From the NCBI RefSeq assembly GCF_020216065.1, contig NZ_JAIWNA010000009.1:124001-188000 (forward strand): a stretch of DNA of 64,000 nucleotides, written 5' to 3'. Origin of the DNA: Nocardia rosealba (lineage in GTDB: Bacteria > Actinomycetota > Actinomycetes > Mycobacteriales > Mycobacteriaceae). The position numbers and the translations under genes were made by a program. A model generated the notes under the pieces. That model had not been told where the DNA came from, ran no database searches, and saw only the letters and a list, made by a program, of their open reading frames with translations. Positions 17,019-25,800 of the stretch are shown one piece after another. Within the stretch, counting starts at the first letter, position 1, and every line of letters begins with the position of its first letter.

Positions 17019-18080
17019 TCAGGAGCGGCGCGTCGCGGCTCTGGCCGCACCCGCGCTGCCGATCACGAGCAGCAGGATCGCCAGTGCCCATCGTCGTTGC
17101 TCCTGGACGACCGGGCGCGCGTCGACGACCTCGGGTTCCCGTTCTCGCGAGGCTGGGATCTGCACCGGTGGCCGCGTCGGGACTGTCGAAGGAACCGCGG
17201 GTGGACTGGTCGGTGTGCTGGGTCGGGGTTGTTCGGTGCGCGCCGGCGGTGCGGGGAGTGCGGGAGCCTGCTGGGGTGGAGCGGGGGTTGGAGGCTCCGG
17301 CACGATCGGCGGTTGCGGAGGTATCGGGGCGGGAGCGACCGGCGGGTCCGGATTGGGCAGCGCCGGGGCCGGGATGTCGAACGGGGCGGGTGCGGGTGGG
17401 GGTATGTCGAACGGGGCGGGAGCCGGTGGTGGGATGTCTGGCGGGACGGGTGCCACTGGTGGTGGGGCGTCGGGCGGCGGCACAGGAACGGGGGCCAAGG
17501 GCATTCCGGGCTCGGGGTGAGGTGGCTCGGGTGGCACCGGGATCGCCGGTAGGTCGCCATGGCCCGGTGGGTCGGGTGGCGGGAGCAGCGGTGGCTCCGG
17601 CGCGGGGCCGGGCGGGTTCGGCTCGGGGACAGCGGGGGTGGGCGTAGTGGTCGGAATTTCGGGGACCGGTGCGGGTGCAGGTGGCGCGGGAGGGGGCGAC
17701 GGCGGTTCGGGAGGTGCGTCACGCCGGGGTGCGGGACCCGGGATGATGATCTGGGCGTAGGGGGCTTTCGGGCCGGGCGGGTTTTGCGAGTCACGTTCGG
17801 GTTCCGGGGCGGATACTTTCGGCGCGGCCGGTGTGTTCGGCGTCTGCGGACGTGACGGCGCTGCGGGCCGCCCGTCGATCGGGGTCGGTGGCGTCGGGTA
17901 CTCCTCGACGGGTCGGTCCGGCCGGATCCCACCGCCCGGGATTCCGTTGCCGGGGATTCCGCCGCCCGGATCAGCGCCGGGGACGAACGGAAATCCGGGT
18001 GCGGCGTCGACCGCACCCGGCAAACACAGGCCGGCACCTATCGCTATCGCGCAGAATCCCGTGCGCATCGGTGTTCTCAT
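17019..18080 (-). CDS. Proline-rich exported protein with C-terminal membrane anchor
   Basis: The 353-residue protein has a signal peptide (MRTPMRTG, hydrophobic core, AVDAAP cleavage region near 25), then roughly 290 residues dominated by Pro, Ala and Val, and a C-terminal membrane helix (WALAILLLVIGSAGAARAA) ending in RRS. This is the layout of a surface protein held in the membrane with its rod-like Pro-rich part in the wall. A decapeptide PPAPAPFDIP occurs twice in tandem. The start ATG 18080 overlaps the DUF4239 stop by four bases, so it is the last gene of the polyketide operon. I do not recognise a specific family; low complexity limits homology inference. Confidence 0.72.
   Translation of the reverse strand: MRTPMRTGFCAIAIGAGLCLPGAVDAAPGFPFVPGADPGGGIPGNGIPGGGIRPDRPVEEYPTPPTPIDGRPAAPSRPQTPNTPAAPKVSAPEPERDSQNPPGPKAPYAQIIIPGPAPRRDAPPEPPSPPPAPPAPAPVPEIPTTTPTPAVPEPNPPGPAPEPPLLPPPDPPGHGDLPAIPVPPEPPHPEPGMPLAPVPVPPPDAPPPVAPVPPDIPPPAPAPFDIPPPAPAPFDIPAPALPNPDPPVAPAPIPPQPPIVPEPPTPAPPQQAPALPAPPARTEQPRPSTPTSPPAVPSTVPTRPPVQIPASREREPEVVDARPVVQEQRRWALAILLLVIGSAGAARAATRRS
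17371..17460. repeat. Three 30-base tandem repeats in the proline-rich gene
   Basis: Three consecutive 30-base units begin with GGGATGTC or GGTATGTC; the first two differ at few positions and the third is more diverged. They encode PPAPAPFDIP twice and a PVAPVPPDIP variant, in phase with the reading frame. Confidence 0.85.
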
Positions 18081-18829
18081 GTGAGCTGAGCCAGAATCGT
18101 GGTGAAGGCGTCGGGCCCGATTTTCGCGGCCCGCCCGTACGGGTTCTGGAGCTGGTAGATCGTGTAGATCATGAAGGTGACCACGGCGGCGAAGCTGGCC
18201 ACCACCACTACGTGGACGCGGGCGCTGGTGCCGGCGAACATCAGCGACAGGCCGATCGACAGCAGCGCGCCGAGCATCAGTGCCACCCACATCATCGGGG
18301 ACAGTGTGCTGCCCGCGGCTTCCACCCGGGTCTGACGCGCTTCGTACACCTCCCACAGCCGGTCCGCCGCCGCGATCTGGCGGGAACGCTGCCATTCGTC
18401 GGCCGCCGGTGTGGCGGCGATGGCGGTGCGCACCTCACTGAGCTCGGTCCAGGCGGTGTCGTCGACCTCCTTCGCGGCCGTCATGGCGGGCCACTCCACC
18501 TCGATCACCTCGCCGGTGTAGCGCCGCACCGAGGCGGTGATGGCGCTGCGGGCGGGATCCGGCAGCGAGTCGCCCGCCCACTGCAGGGCGAGCAGCCGGT
18601 CGGCCTCGTCCGAGACCGCTTTCTCGGCGGCGGAGTTGGTGTCGAGTACACCGATGAGCAGGAACGAGGCGAGCACCACCTGCAAACCGGCGACGAGAGT
18701 GAAGACCTGCCCCACCGACTCGTTGACCGATTCGCCCTCATGGCCTTTCCCACGCCTGCGCAGGTAGTAGGCGCACGCACCGGCGAGGCCTGCGATCAGC
18801 GCGACCCACAACAGGGCTTCCCACAGCAT
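18077..18829 (-). CDS. DUF4239 membrane protein
   Basis: A 250-residue protein with an N-terminal helix (LWEALLWVALIAGLAGACAYYL), a second helix around 42-62 (VFTLVAGLQVVLASFLLIGVL), a central soluble helical part with EKAVSDEADRLLAL, and a C-terminal pair of helices (MMWVALMLGALLSIGLSLMF and VHVVVVASFAAVVTFMIYTI). This matches DUF4239 (bestrophin-like) proteins, for which no firm function is known. It begins three bases after the P450 stop codon and overlaps the following gene by four bases, so it is translated as part of the PKS-LuxE-LuxC-P450 operon. Transport or membrane tethering of the product is only a guess. Confidence 0.78.
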   Translation of the reverse strand: MLWEALLWVALIAGLAGACAYYLRRRGKGHEGESVNESVGQVFTLVAGLQVVLASFLLIGVLDTNSAAEKAVSDEADRLLALQWAGDSLPDPARSAITASVRRYTGEVIEVEWPAMTAAKEVDDTAWTELSEVRTAIAATPAADEWQRSRQIAAADRLWEVYEARQTRVEAAGSTLSPMMWVALMLGALLSIGLSLMFAGTSARVHVVVVASFAAVVTFMIYTIYQLQNPYGRAAKIGPDAFTTILAQLT

Positions 18830-18832
18830 GTC

Positions 18833-20044
18833 TCAGACGTCCTTCGTCGGGTGATCGAATGTGACCGGAAGTGAATCCAGGCAGATATGTCTGCCGTTCT
18901 CGAAGTAGCGGGTGGGTGTGCCCGCCAGGTGGTAATTCGGATACCTGGCGAGTTCGGCTAGGACCAAGGCGAATTCCTGCCGGGCGACGTGTGCCCCGAG
19001 GCAGAAGTGGATGCCTTGGCCGAAGGTGAGGTGCCGGATCGGACCGCGATCGAGCCGGAAGGTGTCGGGGTCGTCGAACCGGCGTGGGTCGCGGTTGGCG
19101 GCACCGGTGAGCAGCACCACCCGCGCGCCCCCGGGGATCACGGTGTCGCCGACGACGACCTCGGTTGTCGTGCGCCGGGTGCCGTGGTCGACCGGCGCCC
19201 ACAGCCGCAGCGTTTCCTCCACCGCGGCGGGGATGAGCGCGGGATCAGCCCGCAACCGGTCCTGCAGATCGGGTCGCCGGGCCAGCTGCCAGAGCAGGTG
19301 CGCGAGGGTGTTCATCGATGTTTCGTGGCCCGCGATGGCGAAAGCCACCAGCATCACATGCAGTTCGTCGTCGGTCACGGGCCTGCCGTCGAACTCCGCA
19401 CGGACCAGCGTGGAGAGGTAGTCGTCACCGGGTTCGTCTCTCGCCCTGGCGATCTCCTGCCGGAAGAGGTCGGCGAACGGCGGCCAGAACCCGTCGGCGT
19501 TGGGGTCGGCTGCCATTCGGTCCCAGGTGTTGGCGGTGAGATCGCGGATGCGCCGCTGAGCGTCGGGGGAGAAGCCGACTGCCATGCCGACCACCGCGAG
19601 CGGTAGCGGGACTGCCAGCTCGCCCACCAGATCGGCGGACCCGCGCCGGGCCGCCGGCCGGATCAGTTCGGCCACCGCGCCCTCGATGCGTGGCCGCAAT
19701 TTCTGTGCGGCCGCGAGCAGGAACGGAGGGCGCATCAGTGACCGGTAGTTGCCGTGCTCCGGCGGGTCGTACTCCAGCGGGGCGAAGCGTGGCGTCCCTT
19801 CGGCTTTCGGGAAGAACACGCCCGCGGCCGAACTGTAGGTCTCGTGGTCGGTGAGGGCTGCGGCCACGTCGTCGTAGCGGGCGAGCAACCACATCCCGCC
19901 GTAGGCGGGGGAGTAGGTGACCCGGCTCTGTTCGCGGATCGCCCGATGCACCTCGATCGCCACATCGGGGGTGAAGGCTGGATCGTGATGATCGAATCGC
20001 TGGGCCAGACGGGCGAATTCGGCCTCGGGAAGCAGTGTAGTCAT
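18833..20044 (-). CDS. Cytochrome P450
   Basis: The 403-residue soluble bacterial P450 has the oxygen-activating I-helix motif AGHETS (238-243), the K-helix EETLR (276-280), and the heme loop FGQGIHFCLG (341-350) with Cys348 as the axial ligand. It lacks a membrane anchor. The start ATG 20044 overlaps the LuxC-like gene stop by four bases, which places it in the polyketide operon as a tailoring oxygenase, probably hydroxylating or oxidising the aldehyde or its derivative. No ferredoxin or reductase gene lies in the operon, so redox partners must come from elsewhere. Confidence 0.93.
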   Translation of the reverse strand: MTTLLPEAEFARLAQRFDHHDPAFTPDVAIEVHRAIREQSRVTYSPAYGGMWLLARYDDVAAALTDHETYSSAAGVFFPKAEGTPRFAPLEYDPPEHGNYRSLMRPPFLLAAAQKLRPRIEGAVAELIRPAARRGSADLVGELAVPLPLAVVGMAVGFSPDAQRRIRDLTANTWDRMAADPNADGFWPPFADLFRQEIARARDEPGDDYLSTLVRAEFDGRPVTDDELHVMLVAFAIAGHETSMNTLAHLLWQLARRPDLQDRLRADPALIPAAVEETLRLWAPVDHGTRRTTTEVVVGDTVIPGGARVVLLTGAANRDPRRFDDPDTFRLDRGPIRHLTFGQGIHFCLGAHVARQEFALVLAELARYPNYHLAGTPTRYFENGRHICLDSLPVTFDHPTKDV

Positions 20045-21498
20045 CGCGGCACCGCTTCCACGGCCGGGGCGAGCTGGGCGAAGGGGTGGATGCGGTGCGG
20101 ATCGTAGGTCTCGTCGACGACCCATTTGACCAGTCGGCGCATCGGTTCGATCCCGTCCTGCGGGGTGTCGGAGCGGAAGTGCGTGGCGAAGCCGAGTGAG
20201 ACCAACCGCTGCGCGCCCGCGTGAGGCGCGAGGTCACGCAGCGTGCGTTTGAGCGATTCCGGCCATACCCCCACGGTCTGGGTGTAGGCGTTCATCGCGT
20301 CCAGTGCTCGTTCCGGATGATCGATCGGGACGACATTGGCGACCCGGCCGCTGAGCGAGGCGTGGAAGTCGACCGGTTCGTCGGACAGCGAGACCAGCAC
20401 CGCGCCTTCGTCTTCAGTCCCGCCGAAGACGCGGAAGAAGGCCGGGCTGGTGCGCAGGGCGGCGATCTCGCGGCGCAGTGCGGGGTCGAATCGGGTACCG
20501 GCCGTACTGACCGCTGGAGGCAGGGCCTGGATCTGTTCGTGGAGCAGCTCGCCCCACCGCACCGCCCGGTCGATGCCCGCCGTGTCCGTGCCGGTGCAGA
20601 CGTAGACCACCCGGGCGTTGAAGCACGCGTCCTGATTGAGCAGGCCGACATCGGCGGCGGCGAGGGCCGCGGTCTCGTGCCGGGCGTCGTCGTCGGTGAA
20701 CGCCTCGGGCCCGATGACCGTCGCGCTGAGCTTCGGATCCAGGGTGACCAGTTCCAGCCCCGGCTGCTGATAGCGGGTGAGGTGCCGGACGGCCGCGAAT
20801 CCGCCCCAGGCGACGAGCTTTTCGACATGAGCCGGCCGGTAGAGCTCGCTTTCGAACCGCTCGTCCCCGCCGCGCCAATAGGCGACGGCAAGGTGCCGCA
20901 CCAGCGGATGCGCCGGATCGACCTCGGCCATCGTCCGTGCCAGCGCGACGGCGGTGAAGGGGTCGTTGGCGGGCAGTTTCACCACTGCGTCGCCCCGGGT
21001 GAGGGCATTGCGCACCAGGGTGATCGCGGCGATGATCGGGTTGTTGCCCGCGATGACGTGCACGGTCCTCGCCCCGAAGGCCCGCACCCGCGCCGAGCCC
21101 CATTCGGCCCAGCCGTCGAGATACCGGATGCCGATGGTGTTCTCGGCCAGGTCGAGGGTGGTCTCGCGGGCGAACAGTCCGGCCAGTTGAGCGTAGGTGG
21201 AGCGCAGCACGGGCTCGGTGAGTCCGGAGCAGCCGACGAGTTTCGGGAGGGCTTCTCGCAGGTGGGGGTTGTCGTCGGGGTGCAGTCGCTGCCCGACCTC
21301 GTCGAGGAAGTCGATGATGTCGGCGGTCGGCAGTTCGTGGATGTCGCGCATGCTCGTTGGTCCGGGGCAGACGAGGCCGGGAAGCAGGCGGTGTGCGTCG
21401 GGTGCCCGGAAGGCCGCGCTCCCGGCGCCGAATTCGGGACCGTCGTCGTGCACGGTTCGCCCACGCACGAACGCGGGAGCCAGCGGTGTCCCCGTCAT
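20041..21498 (-). CDS. LuxC-like acyl-CoA / acyl-protein reductase
   Basis: A 485-residue protein of the LuxC family, aldehyde-dehydrogenase-fold enzymes that reduce an acyl thioester or acyl-enzyme with NADPH to an aldehyde. Cys292 in LLNQDACFNARVVYV stands where the LuxC nucleophile (Cys286 in Vibrio harveyi, from memory) is expected, and VIAGNNPIIAAITLVRNAL (148-166) with VVKLPANDPFTAVALA gives the cofactor region. It is not fused to any carrier domain. The start ATG 21498 overlaps the LuxE-like gene; the next gene starts within its stop codon. The substrate is presumably the PKS product, handed over by the LuxE-like partner. No luxA, luxB or luxD is nearby, so bioluminescence is not implied. 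Confidence 0.87.
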   Translation of the reverse strand: MTGTPLAPAFVRGRTVHDDGPEFGAGSAAFRAPDAHRLLPGLVCPGPTSMRDIHELPTADIIDFLDEVGQRLHPDDNPHLREALPKLVGCSGLTEPVLRSTYAQLAGLFARETTLDLAENTIGIRYLDGWAEWGSARVRAFGARTVHVIAGNNPIIAAITLVRNALTRGDAVVKLPANDPFTAVALARTMAEVDPAHPLVRHLAVAYWRGGDERFESELYRPAHVEKLVAWGGFAAVRHLTRYQQPGLELVTLDPKLSATVIGPEAFTDDDARHETAALAAADVGLLNQDACFNARVVYVCTGTDTAGIDRAVRWGELLHEQIQALPPAVSTAGTRFDPALRREIAALRTSPAFFRVFGGTEDEGAVLVSLSDEPVDFHASLSGRVANVVPIDHPERALDAMNAYTQTVGVWPESLKRTLRDLAPHAGAQRLVSLGFATHFRSDTPQDGIEPMRRLVKWVVDETYDPHRIHPFAQLAPAVEAVPR

Positions 21499-22898
21499 CA
21501 CAGTGCCCCGTTGAGGAAGGTCAGCGCCTCGTCGAGCGCTTCGGCGGTGGCGGCGCAGGTGATCTTGTCGTCCCCATCGGGACCGGCGAAGCGACTGATG
21601 GCCGCGCCGATCCGCGGGGTGGTCCGGCCGCAGACGCACGGTTCCCAGTCCACTGTCACCAGGTCGCCGGTGACGATGCCGCCCCAGTTCAGGTCGGCGG
21701 TCAGGTCGTAGAGGGCGACTCGGCCGGTCGTGGTTCCGGTACGCGGCAGGACCGCCCCTGTCTCCGGGTCGAGCAGGTACAGCACCAGCCACGGTTCGAG
21801 GTGATAGCCACCGGCACCGCACTGCAGGTTCAGCGACATCACCTCGACCATGGCGTACACGAATCGCAGGGCGGGCACACCCGCGAACCGGGCGGTGCGG
21901 TCGGCCCAATCCTCCGGCAGCGCACCGGCTTTGGAACCACCACCGGCGAAGATCACCGAGTCCGGTGCGAAGACATCGGTGAGTCCCTGTTCGGCCGCGC
22001 TGTCGGCCATGCCGGACAGCACATCCCAGGTCGACAGGGCCGCCACCCGGGAACCGGCCAGCTCGTCGGCGAGGCGCCGCACGAACGAGGTCATTCCCGG
22101 TCCGGTGGCGCGCAGGGCCTCGGTGAACTCGGCCCGTCGCAGCGCGAGTGCGGGCGGCACCTCCACGCGGCCCGCTTCGCCGCGGGCGGCGGCTGCCCGG
22201 AGCCTGCCCGCCAGGAACATGACATCGGCGGAGAGCAGCCCCGGGTGCAGGCAGTGCATGCGTTCGGGTGTCAGCGCGATCTGCTCGGCCATGGCGGTCG
22301 CGTGCCGGGCGATGCCGCTGCGGCCGGTCCGAAAGCTCGGCCACACCACGTCGACGCCGGTGTGGTCGTCGTGGGGAAGCACGTCCATGCGCACGATGCG
22401 GTACAGCCGGTCGTACTGGATCTGAGAGTGCGGGATGAACGACATGGTGCCGGTGGTGCCCGACGAATGCGCCAGGCGCAGTTCGGTTCGCTCGTCCACT
22501 AGCGCGAGCCAGTCGTCGATCGAGGTGCACCCCGCGACGTCGAGGCCGGTCAGGTCGACGGTGGTGAGTCGCGACATCCACGTGTTCATCCGGTCGAAGC
22601 GGTTGTCGACCAGCAGTCGTGTCGGGTACGCCTTGTAGACCGTGTGGGGGAACAGTAGGGCCGCCGCGTCGTCGATGGAGTCGAAACCGTCGATGTGCTG
22701 TTCGGTGGCGAGCGCGTCGAGAACCGGTATGCGTGGTCGCAATTCGTCGAAGCGCAGGCGTAGCGCGTCCAGTTGGAGTGCGGTCAGCTCCCTGGGATCC
22801 ATGGTGTGCATGGCGATACGTGACCGGTCGAAGTAGGTGGCGGCGTCCTCGGCGAAGGTGCGCAGGTCGGCGGTGGTGGTTACGGGAGTTGCGGTCAT
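21498..22898 (-). CDS. LuxE-like acyl-protein synthetase
   Basis: A 466-residue member of the LuxE/PaaK-like branch of adenylate-forming enzymes. The phosphate loop is HSSGTTGT (144-151), followed by GGGSKAG (319-325), YAMVEVM (348-354) and TGD (410-412). CVCGRTTPRIG at 421-431 resembles the cysteine-containing segment of PaaK-type ligases. In bioluminescent bacteria LuxE activates a fatty acid with ATP and passes it to LuxC. Here it would activate, or accept, the polyketide acid. It is longer than the roughly 370-residue LuxE of Vibrio. It starts at ATG 22898, overlapping the PKS stop, and is followed immediately by the LuxC-like gene. Confidence 0.82.
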   Translation of the reverse strand: MTATPVTTTADLRTFAEDAATYFDRSRIAMHTMDPRELTALQLDALRLRFDELRPRIPVLDALATEQHIDGFDSIDDAAALLFPHTVYKAYPTRLLVDNRFDRMNTWMSRLTTVDLTGLDVAGCTSIDDWLALVDERTELRLAHSSGTTGTMSFIPHSQIQYDRLYRIVRMDVLPHDDHTGVDVVWPSFRTGRSGIARHATAMAEQIALTPERMHCLHPGLLSADVMFLAGRLRAAAARGEAGRVEVPPALALRRAEFTEALRATGPGMTSFVRRLADELAGSRVAALSTWDVLSGMADSAAEQGLTDVFAPDSVIFAGGGSKAGALPEDWADRTARFAGVPALRFVYAMVEVMSLNLQCGAGGYHLEPWLVLYLLDPETGAVLPRTGTTTGRVALYDLTADLNWGGIVTGDLVTVDWEPCVCGRTTPRIGAAISRFAGPDGDDKITCAATAEALDEALTFLNGAL

Positions 22899-25800
22899 CG
22901 ATGGCTCCTCGAGAGCAGGTCGGCGAGCGCCCCGGCGGCGGCGTCGATCGTGGGGTGATGCCACAGCAGCGTGGCCGGAATCTGTTGTCCGAGTAGCACG
23001 GTCAGTTCGCGACGCAGGAACGCGGAGAGCAGCGAGTCGAAACCCAGCTCCGTCAGGGCGATTCCCAGCGGAACCTCCGTGGGGGACACGCCGAGCAGGT
23101 TCGCCACGGACGATCGCAGCAGGGTGACGAGCGCGGCAGGCAGATCGGCTGGTTCGAGGGCTGTCCACCCGGCACCCGGACTGACGGCGGGGGCCGGGGC
23201 GAGGCCTGCCAGCAGCGGTGGGTGGGCTGGGTGCGGGACCACGCGCAGCACAGCGACATTCGCGCCACCTGCCGTGATCGGCCCGTCGAGGGCGCGCAGC
23301 GCCTGCTCCGTCGAGATGTCGGCGGTGCCGTGGACGGCGAGTTCGGCCGTGATCGCCGTCGAGGACGTCGACATGCCGAGCCCACGCCAGCTGGTCCAGG
23401 CGATGGCCCGGCATCCGCTGTCGCCGAGGGCGCGGCGGTGGCGGGCGAAACCGTCGGCGAAGGCGTTGGCCGCGCTGTAGACCGGTTGACCAGGCAGGTG
23501 CAGCAGCTGGCCCGCCGAGGAGAACAGGATCAGGAAGTCGAGATCGCCGGGCGCGAACAGTGCGCCGAGAGCGAGGGTTCCGGCCACCTTGGCGGCCAAT
23601 CCCTGCTCGACGAGGTCGGGCCGCAGGTCCGCGACCGGCACGTTCGCCACGGTGCCTGCCGCATGGACCACGCCGCGCAGCGGAGGCAGACCGTGGGCGT
23701 CGGTGTCGAGGGCGGCGGCGAGCGCGGGCCGGTCGGCCACGTCGGCGGCCACGGTTCGCACGGTGACACCCTGAGCTTCCAGTGAGCGTTGCAAGCGGTT
23801 CGATCGCCGTGGCGCAGCCCGCCTGCTCACCAGAATCAGCCGGCGGGCGCCGCACTGGACCAACCACTGGGCGGTGATCGCACCAAGGGCTCCGGATGCC
23901 CCGAGGACCGCGTAGGACGCGGCCGGATCACAGCGCACACCCGATGTGCCGGGGTTCGACTGGACCGGCACCGCGCGCAGGTGGTGCACGTGGCCGTCGA
24001 TGACGGCGGCGACGTCTTCGCCGGAGCCCGGTGGTATGCACAGGTGTCTGCGCAGCGCGGCCAGGTCGTCGGCGGTCGGGCGGGCGGGTAGGTCGACGAT
24101 CCCGGCGAAACTGTCCGGGTATTCGGCGAGCAGGGCCCGGCCCGCGCCCCACAGTGCGGACTGTGCGAGATCGGCCGGAGTAATGGCTTCGGCTGCCCCG
24201 CGTGTGACGCACCACCACGGTCCGCGCCGGGTCCGCGCGGTCTCGAACAGTTCGGTGACCATGCGCCGCACCGACTCCTCGACGGATTCATGTGTCCGCG
24301 GCCTGGGCGCGCAGACCATGATTCCGTCCCCGTCGGTGCCTGAAAAGGCTTGCCGCAGTGACAGGTCGTCCCCGGAAAACGTGATACCGGGTGCCGCGGT
24401 GGTACCGGGATCTGGTTCGCGGATCTGCCAGCGCAGATCAAGAGTGGCGGCCGGCGACTCGGCGTCGATGTCCGGCTCGGCGTAGCGAACACCCGTCAGG
24501 CAGGCAAGCAACCTGCCGTCGGAGTCGGACAGGTCGGCGTCGACCCGTAGTCCCGCCCGGACGGTGACAGTGAGCACCAATTCCGCCGGTGGTGGTCCCG
24601 ACGGGAAGCGGCACTCGGCGATGTGAGCGGGCATGCGGAGTACAGGTGGCCCGGGGAAGACCACCGACGCCGCCGACAGGGCCGCATCCAGAAACGTCGC
24701 CCACGAATCGGGCGCGGCCGCTGTGCTTTTCACTCGGGCGGACAAACCCTGGTCGTTGCGCTCGGCCTCGATGATCTGCCAGTGCAGACCCATCGATGTC
24801 ACGCCAAGCGCGGCGAGCCGATCGATGACGAAGTCGGCGGGCAGGTTCTCGCCGCGGTACCACAGCACGGGTGATCGGCGGGTCTGGCCCGTCGCGCGCC
24901 GGTAGTGGGCCGTGGTGTGGGTTTGCCACGCTCCGTCGGTCCGGGAGGAGAGGGTGAGCCTGCCCGCCGAAGCGGTGACCTGGATGTGTCGTGCCGGCTC
25001 CATGGTGACCGGTACCCGAAGGGCGATGTCGTAGAGCCGCCGGCCGGGTACCGCCGCGGCGAATGTGTGCAGCAGGATCGCGGCGGGCACGATCTCGCTG
25101 CCGCACACCGGGTGGTCACCCGGATAGGGCCGGACGGTTCGGTCGAGGTAGGTGTGCCAGACGCGGACCGGCGGTGTGGTGTTGACGACAGTGGGCTCAC
25201 CACCGAGCAGCGTCGCGGAGGAAGGGTCGTGGCCGACGATGGCGGTGGCCGCCTCGGTCGTGTGCCGCCAGTAGTGCCGGTGTTGCCAGCGCATGGTCGG
25301 CAGGTCGACCAGAGCGCCTTCGGGATACATGGCCGCCCAGTCGATTCGGGCACCGAGCCGATACAGCTCACCGACCGCGGTGTGGAAGGCGGCAAGTTGG
25401 GGACGTTGTCTGTGCAGAGTCGGGACAGCCCGGTATGTCTCGTCGATCTCGGCGAGGGAATGGGCGACGACCGGGTGGGCCGAGATCTCGAGGAAGGTGC
25501 GATGCCCGTCGGCCCCGGCAGCGGCGACGGCGTCGGCGAAGCGCACCGGCGCGGCCAGATTCGTCGCCCAATACGCGGCGTCGCGAGGCCGTGGATCGCG
25601 TGGATCGGTGAAGGCGGTTGTGTACAGCGGTATCCGAGCCGGGCCAGGCTCGAGATCGGTGAGTTCGTGAGCGAGCTGCTCGGCGATCGGGGTCAGCGAA
25701 GGGCTGTGGAAGGCAAGGTCGGAATCGACACGGCGGATCGGGATCCCGCGTGCGACCCATTCGTCGGCCAGCGCGTCGACCGCGCGGCGGGTGCCGGAGA

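Noticed and set aside
20041..22898. Bioluminescence (lux) operon
   Set aside because: LuxC- and LuxE-like genes occur, but luxA, luxB and luxD are absent; the partners are a PKS and a P450.
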